Positions 9,279 through 11,928 of a stretch of 11,928 nucleotides of DNA are shown piece after piece (position 1 is the first letter of the stretch; each line of letters starts with the position of its first letter). Origin of the DNA: Entamoeba invadens IP1 (taxonomy: Eukaryota > Evosea > Mastigamoebida > Endamoebidae); the NCBI RefSeq assembly GCF_000330505.1, contig NW_004191655.1, forward strand, positions 1 through 11,928. The letters are read 5' to 3'. The notes beneath the pieces are model-generated. The model saw nothing but the letters and a program-made list of their open reading frames with translations. It did no database searches and had not been told where the DNA came from. Both the position numbers and the translations under genes were made by a program.

Positions 9279-9536
9279 TTATACAGTTCGGGATAGATAA
9301 AATATGTTATTGTGGTAGTGTCCGAAGGTAAAAACACAAGTTGTGCAAACATATTTTTTGTAGATACTGTTCGTCTGATCACATTTCTTTGTGTTGACAA
9401 AATTGAAGTGATTTAAGTGCACAAATAGCATCTTTGTGAAATGTTCAAGTGATGGCTCCGACAGCAAAGACGTGTCTTTTGCAGTGGAATTGTCGAAAAC
9501 CCCAAGTATTTTAATGGTTGTCTGTCTGTTTTACAT
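9279..9536 (-). CDS. Small unrecognised reading frame
   Basis: An open minus-strand frame runs from 9530 to TAA at 9279 (about 83 codons). Its composition is protein-like, not AT noise: KILGVFDNSTAKDTSLLSEP, then LEHFTKMLFVHLNHFNFVN, then a Cys/His-containing tail. The first internal ATG is at 9467; an ATG at 9534-9536 is followed at once by TAA, as if a former start is now interrupted. I do not recognise the family. It lies between the BspA-like fragment and the malic enzyme pseudogene on the same strand, and may itself be a fragment. Confidence 0.3.
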
Positions 9537-9578
9537 TGTGTTATTTTGATTTGGTGTTAAACGAAAGAACAAGACAAT

Positions 9579-10944
9579 TTATTTAGTAGCTACATTGATA
9601 GCCGTGTTGATCGACTCGTCAAGAAGACCCTGTGGGAACTCCTTGATGAATTTCTTTTCGATGAGAAGGTCGGCACCTTCGCGTGCCTCCTTGATGTCCT
9701 TCTCTGCCATATCGTAGACCTGTTGCAACGTCAAAGTTGTGTATCTAGCGACTCCGTCTTTGATAGCTTGCATAGCGACCTCTGCTTCTTTTCGTGGAAA
9801 TGCCCGGCTCGTCCATCGTCCCGATGATATTGTCTGGTATGATTCCCCTCTTCTCTGCAAAGTCAGCAAGTGCCTTTGAAGCTGTGATAGTCATGTTGTC
9901 TGTGATTTTCTTTGCTTTAACAATGAGTGTGCCCTTCAAAATGCCCGGTAACCCAACAGAGTTGTTGAATTGATTTGGGAAGTCGCCTCTTCCTGTTGCA
10001 AAGATGTACGCGCCCGCCTCCTTTGCCTCGTATGGGTAGATCTCAAGCACTGGATTTCCACAGTATAAGACAATAGGCTTTGTTACAATCGACCTGACCC
10101 AATCACACTTCACAACTTACAACAAACTATGTGGTTGTAAAATAAAAACATAGAAGTTTTTATTTCAGACCAAGACAAAATCAAAATGTCTTGATTCTGT
10201 CCGGGTTTGTGTTCTTGCATATTTCCATCTACCCATTGCCGTTGAACCGCGAATCCTTTTCGATATCCTCACGCCCACTATGAAGAGACCCATTGATATC
10301 AAATATCACGATTTTCTTAGGGTCAGCACATGTACTCACTATCAGTCGCAGGCACGTCGCATTTGCACTCCCAGCACCTATGAAGACCATCTTGATGTCT
10401 TCCAGTCTTTTGTGAACCAACCTGAGTGCGTTGAGCAACCCAGCCAACGTCACTGGTGCTATGCATTGTTGGTCGTCGTAACAAACGGGGATGTCACAAG
10501 TCTCTCGCAACACGTCAAGCACTCTGTAGCAGTTTGGTTGTGATATGTGTTTAAAGTTGATTGCGCCAAAGGTGTGTTGTATCCGTTGCACAAACTCTAT
10601 CATCAATCAGCAACCTTCGAGTCAATGCAGATTGGAACGGCGTCGATACCACCCAAGTACTTCATTAGCAACGCCTTTCCTTCCATCACACCAAGCCCAC
10701 CAGCCGGGGTCACATCGCCATCACCAAGCACTCGTGTCGAGTCTGAGACGACACCAACAAAGTTGCCACGCATAGTGTACAACAGCGATGAGTCATTGTC
10801 ATCATGGATGTTTGTTGAAATGCTGGGAGTGTAGAACACGTTAAATCAGTTGAACCCACACTGTGTGCACTTCGGCATGATCTGGATCTTACCTCGATAG
10901 AATTTGTGCGCGTTTTCTGCAAGTGTCTTGTAGAACTCAGTCTG
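9579..10944 (-). pseudogene. Malic enzyme pseudogene
   Basis: Malic enzyme oxidatively decarboxylates malate to pyruvate with NAD(P)+ in the cytosol. Here about 455 codons cover nearly the whole short bacterial-type protein found in Entamoeba. Recognisable blocks in order: EFYKTLAENAHKFYRGKIQI, YTPSIS, RGNFVGVVSDSTRVLGDGDV with GKALLMKYLGG, RIQHTFGAI, DDQQ with VTLAGLLNAL, the dinucleotide-fold GAGSAN, ATGRGDFPNQ, TMDEPG and a C-terminal VAMQAIKDGVARY. Defects: no ATG at the start of homology (TGA at 10954-10956 closes the frame); TGA at 10846-10848 where the family has Trp; a deletion with frameshift near 10600-10610; TAG at 10229-10231; a replaced segment 10117-10183 with a frame change; a frameshift near 9800. 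DDQQG is changed to DDQQC and YTPG to YTPS. GC content and C-ending codons are far above the surroundings, the bias of a highly expressed parent gene, so this is probably a dead duplicate. Confidence 0.92.
10117..10193. repeat. Chain of three adjacent palindromes inside the malic enzyme pseudogene
   Basis: Three perfect inverted repeats sit end to end: TTACAAC/GTTGTAA (10117-10123 and 10134-10140), AAATAAAAAC/GTTTTTATTT (10140-10149 and 10156-10165), and CAAGACA/TGTCTTG (10171-10177 and 10187-10193). They occupy the place where the family's conserved GADVL...PG segment should be, and the patch is much more AT-rich than the gene around it. Confidence 0.8.
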
Positions 10945-11287
10945 TGAATTGAGTCACCCAGCTAACAATTGTAGAGAAGCACATCATAAGTGATACGCCC
11001 TTTTAAGTGTCGAGTTTTACAAAATATTGTACTTTTATCGTGACACTCCAAGTTTCACTGTGAAATGTCTTTTAAATACGTGTTGTATCTGTTGCAAAAA
11101 ATCAAACATCGCACTAGACTAGTTGTTTTTAGCAGTGTTTGAGACACTCAAAATTGAAACCGCGTAGATACAGCCCACAAACACGATCTTCAACTCTTAT
11201 AGACAATTTCCAACATACTTATTTATAAATAACAAACGATTAATTATTAATAAATTATTAAGTTCAAATAAATCAAAAAAGTTGTTT
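10945..11287. other. Intergenic region with a possible scrap of malic enzyme
   Basis: No gene is visible. On the minus strand, GCAACAGATACAACAC near 11080-11096 matches 15 of 16 bases of the malic enzyme pseudogene's VQRIQH region (near 10573-10590) in the same orientation, but the similarity does not extend far and could be chance. The 11211-11280 part is plain A/T-rich sequence with TAAATAA and TTAATTATTAATAA. Confidence 0.4.
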
Positions 11288-11928
11288 TTAATTCAAAGAA
11301 CAGTTTCTCGAATTATGACCACTTTGACCACATTTTTTTACAGTGGTACAATCTTTTAACCAAAGAGGTCGGTTCCACTTTCTTCAAAATGGACTAAAAA
11401 CTGGTGTTTTCGGTGAAACCACTCTTCCTGGACGCGTCACAATTTCTACCATTATTCCGGGTCTTGGTCCTTTTTGAAATTGTCGCGATGGTTCAGTTAA
11501 ATTGTCAACAAATTTTTGGGTGCTAACTAGCGACTTTCTTTTTACGATAGTGTTACTACTTTCTTCGTTTTCTGTTATAAAAATCGACTTTCTACCACTT
11601 GCAAATTTAGTTACCATTAAACTGTGTCGGAGTCTTTTCCCTGTTTCTTCAACAACAAATTCTTCAATGTGTTCTGTTGTTTCATTTTTCCTTTCAAAAC
11701 ATTGTTGACGAATTCATAATATCTCACTAATAAAGTGTTGTCATCTTTTAAACCGTTTTCTATTGCTTCAAGAACAAAGTGTAGATCATGTCGACTTTTT
11801 GATGGCTTGACTGTCTCATCCACTGAGATAGTTTCAGTTGAATGGACACATTTTGTCATCTCAAGAGTTTTCATTGAGAGGGTGGCTGGAGTAGAAACAT
11901 TACTTATAGAGTACAGTGTACCAGTGAA
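11288..11928 (-). pseudogene. Unrecognised protein with C-terminal zinc-knuckle-like motif, partial
   Basis: The frame enters from the right edge of the window and runs left through SRHDLHFVLEAIENGL, LLVRYYEFVNNVL and a lysine-rich KQQNTLKNLLLKKQGKDSD stretch. A one-base loss in the T run at 11619-11621 shifts it into the next frame (VTKFASGRKSIFITENEESS, then a Pro/Arg-rich part). A TGA at 11384-11386, likely from TGG, interrupts it, and the same frame continues RKWNRPLWLKD, then CTTVKKCGQSGHNSRNC, to TAA at 11288-11290. The tail has C-x4-H-x4-C spacing as in CCHC knuckles; a +1 shift in the A run at 11333-11339 would instead read YHCKKCGQSGHNSRNC, the classic C-x2-C-x4-H-x4-C form. GHNSR(T/N)C knuckles occur in nucleic-acid-binding proteins including some transposases. 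The N-terminus is outside the window. Confidence 0.6.

Noticed and set aside
10117..10183. Spliceosomal intron in the malic enzyme gene
   Set aside because: GTTTGT, the Entamoeba 5' splice motif, occurs near one edge but in the wrong place, no suitable TAG acceptor frames the patch, and removing the patch would also remove a conserved segment instead of joining exons.
10280..10834. Plus-strand open frames over the malic enzyme pseudogene
   Set aside because: They are shadows of a GC-richer coding strand; the minus strand carries the family motifs.

Overview
The window looks like nuclear DNA from an Entamoeba-type amoeba. E. invadens is the best guess, but this rests on recognising gene families and not on a database match. 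The background is very AT-rich with long gene-free T/A-rich stretches. The recognisable genes are a BspA-like leucine-rich-repeat protein (a family greatly expanded in Entamoeba), a compact bacterial-type malic enzyme of the kind Entamoeba uses, and a pogo-type DDD transposase inside a complete terminal-inverted-repeat element. No credible intron was seen, and every gene hit is colinear with its family.

Layout. Positions 1-2393 are gene-poor and AT-rich, with a perfect (ATT)31 microsatellite at 672-764 and a small cluster of imperfect tandem motifs just before the first gene. Positions 2394-5347 (+) hold an almost complete BspA-like gene spread over three reading frames by six single-base indels. 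Positions 5348-6684 are non-coding; about 1 kb of this (5458-6466) is bounded by matching inverted ends next to TTAA and may be a non-autonomous transposon with a tiny protein fossil inside. Positions 6685-8784 form a 2.1-kb pogo/Tc1-mariner-like element with ~40-bp inverted ends flanked by TA; its single transposase gene (- strand) is broken by three stops and two frameshifts but keeps all three catalytic aspartates. Positions 8868-9262 (-) are a second, short BspA-like fragment. Positions 9279-9536 (-) are a small unrecognised reading frame. Positions 9579-10944 (-) are a malic enzyme pseudogene with a lost start, in-frame stops, frameshifts and a conserved stretch replaced by a chain of three small palindromes. 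Positions 11288-11928 (-, running off the right edge) are the C-terminal part of an unrecognised protein ending in a GHNSRNC-type zinc-knuckle-like motif, with one frameshift and one stop.

How it fits together. Nothing here looks like an operating pathway. Every recognisable coding region is interrupted, so the window reads as a graveyard of duplicated surface-protein and metabolic genes with transposon insertions. One caution applies throughout: about nine of ten inferred frameshifts are one-base losses, most of them in A or T runs. Some may be assembly or sequencing errors, and the BspA-like gene in particular could be intact in the living organism. The transposase stops, the malic enzyme stops and the malic enzyme replacement patch cannot be explained that way.
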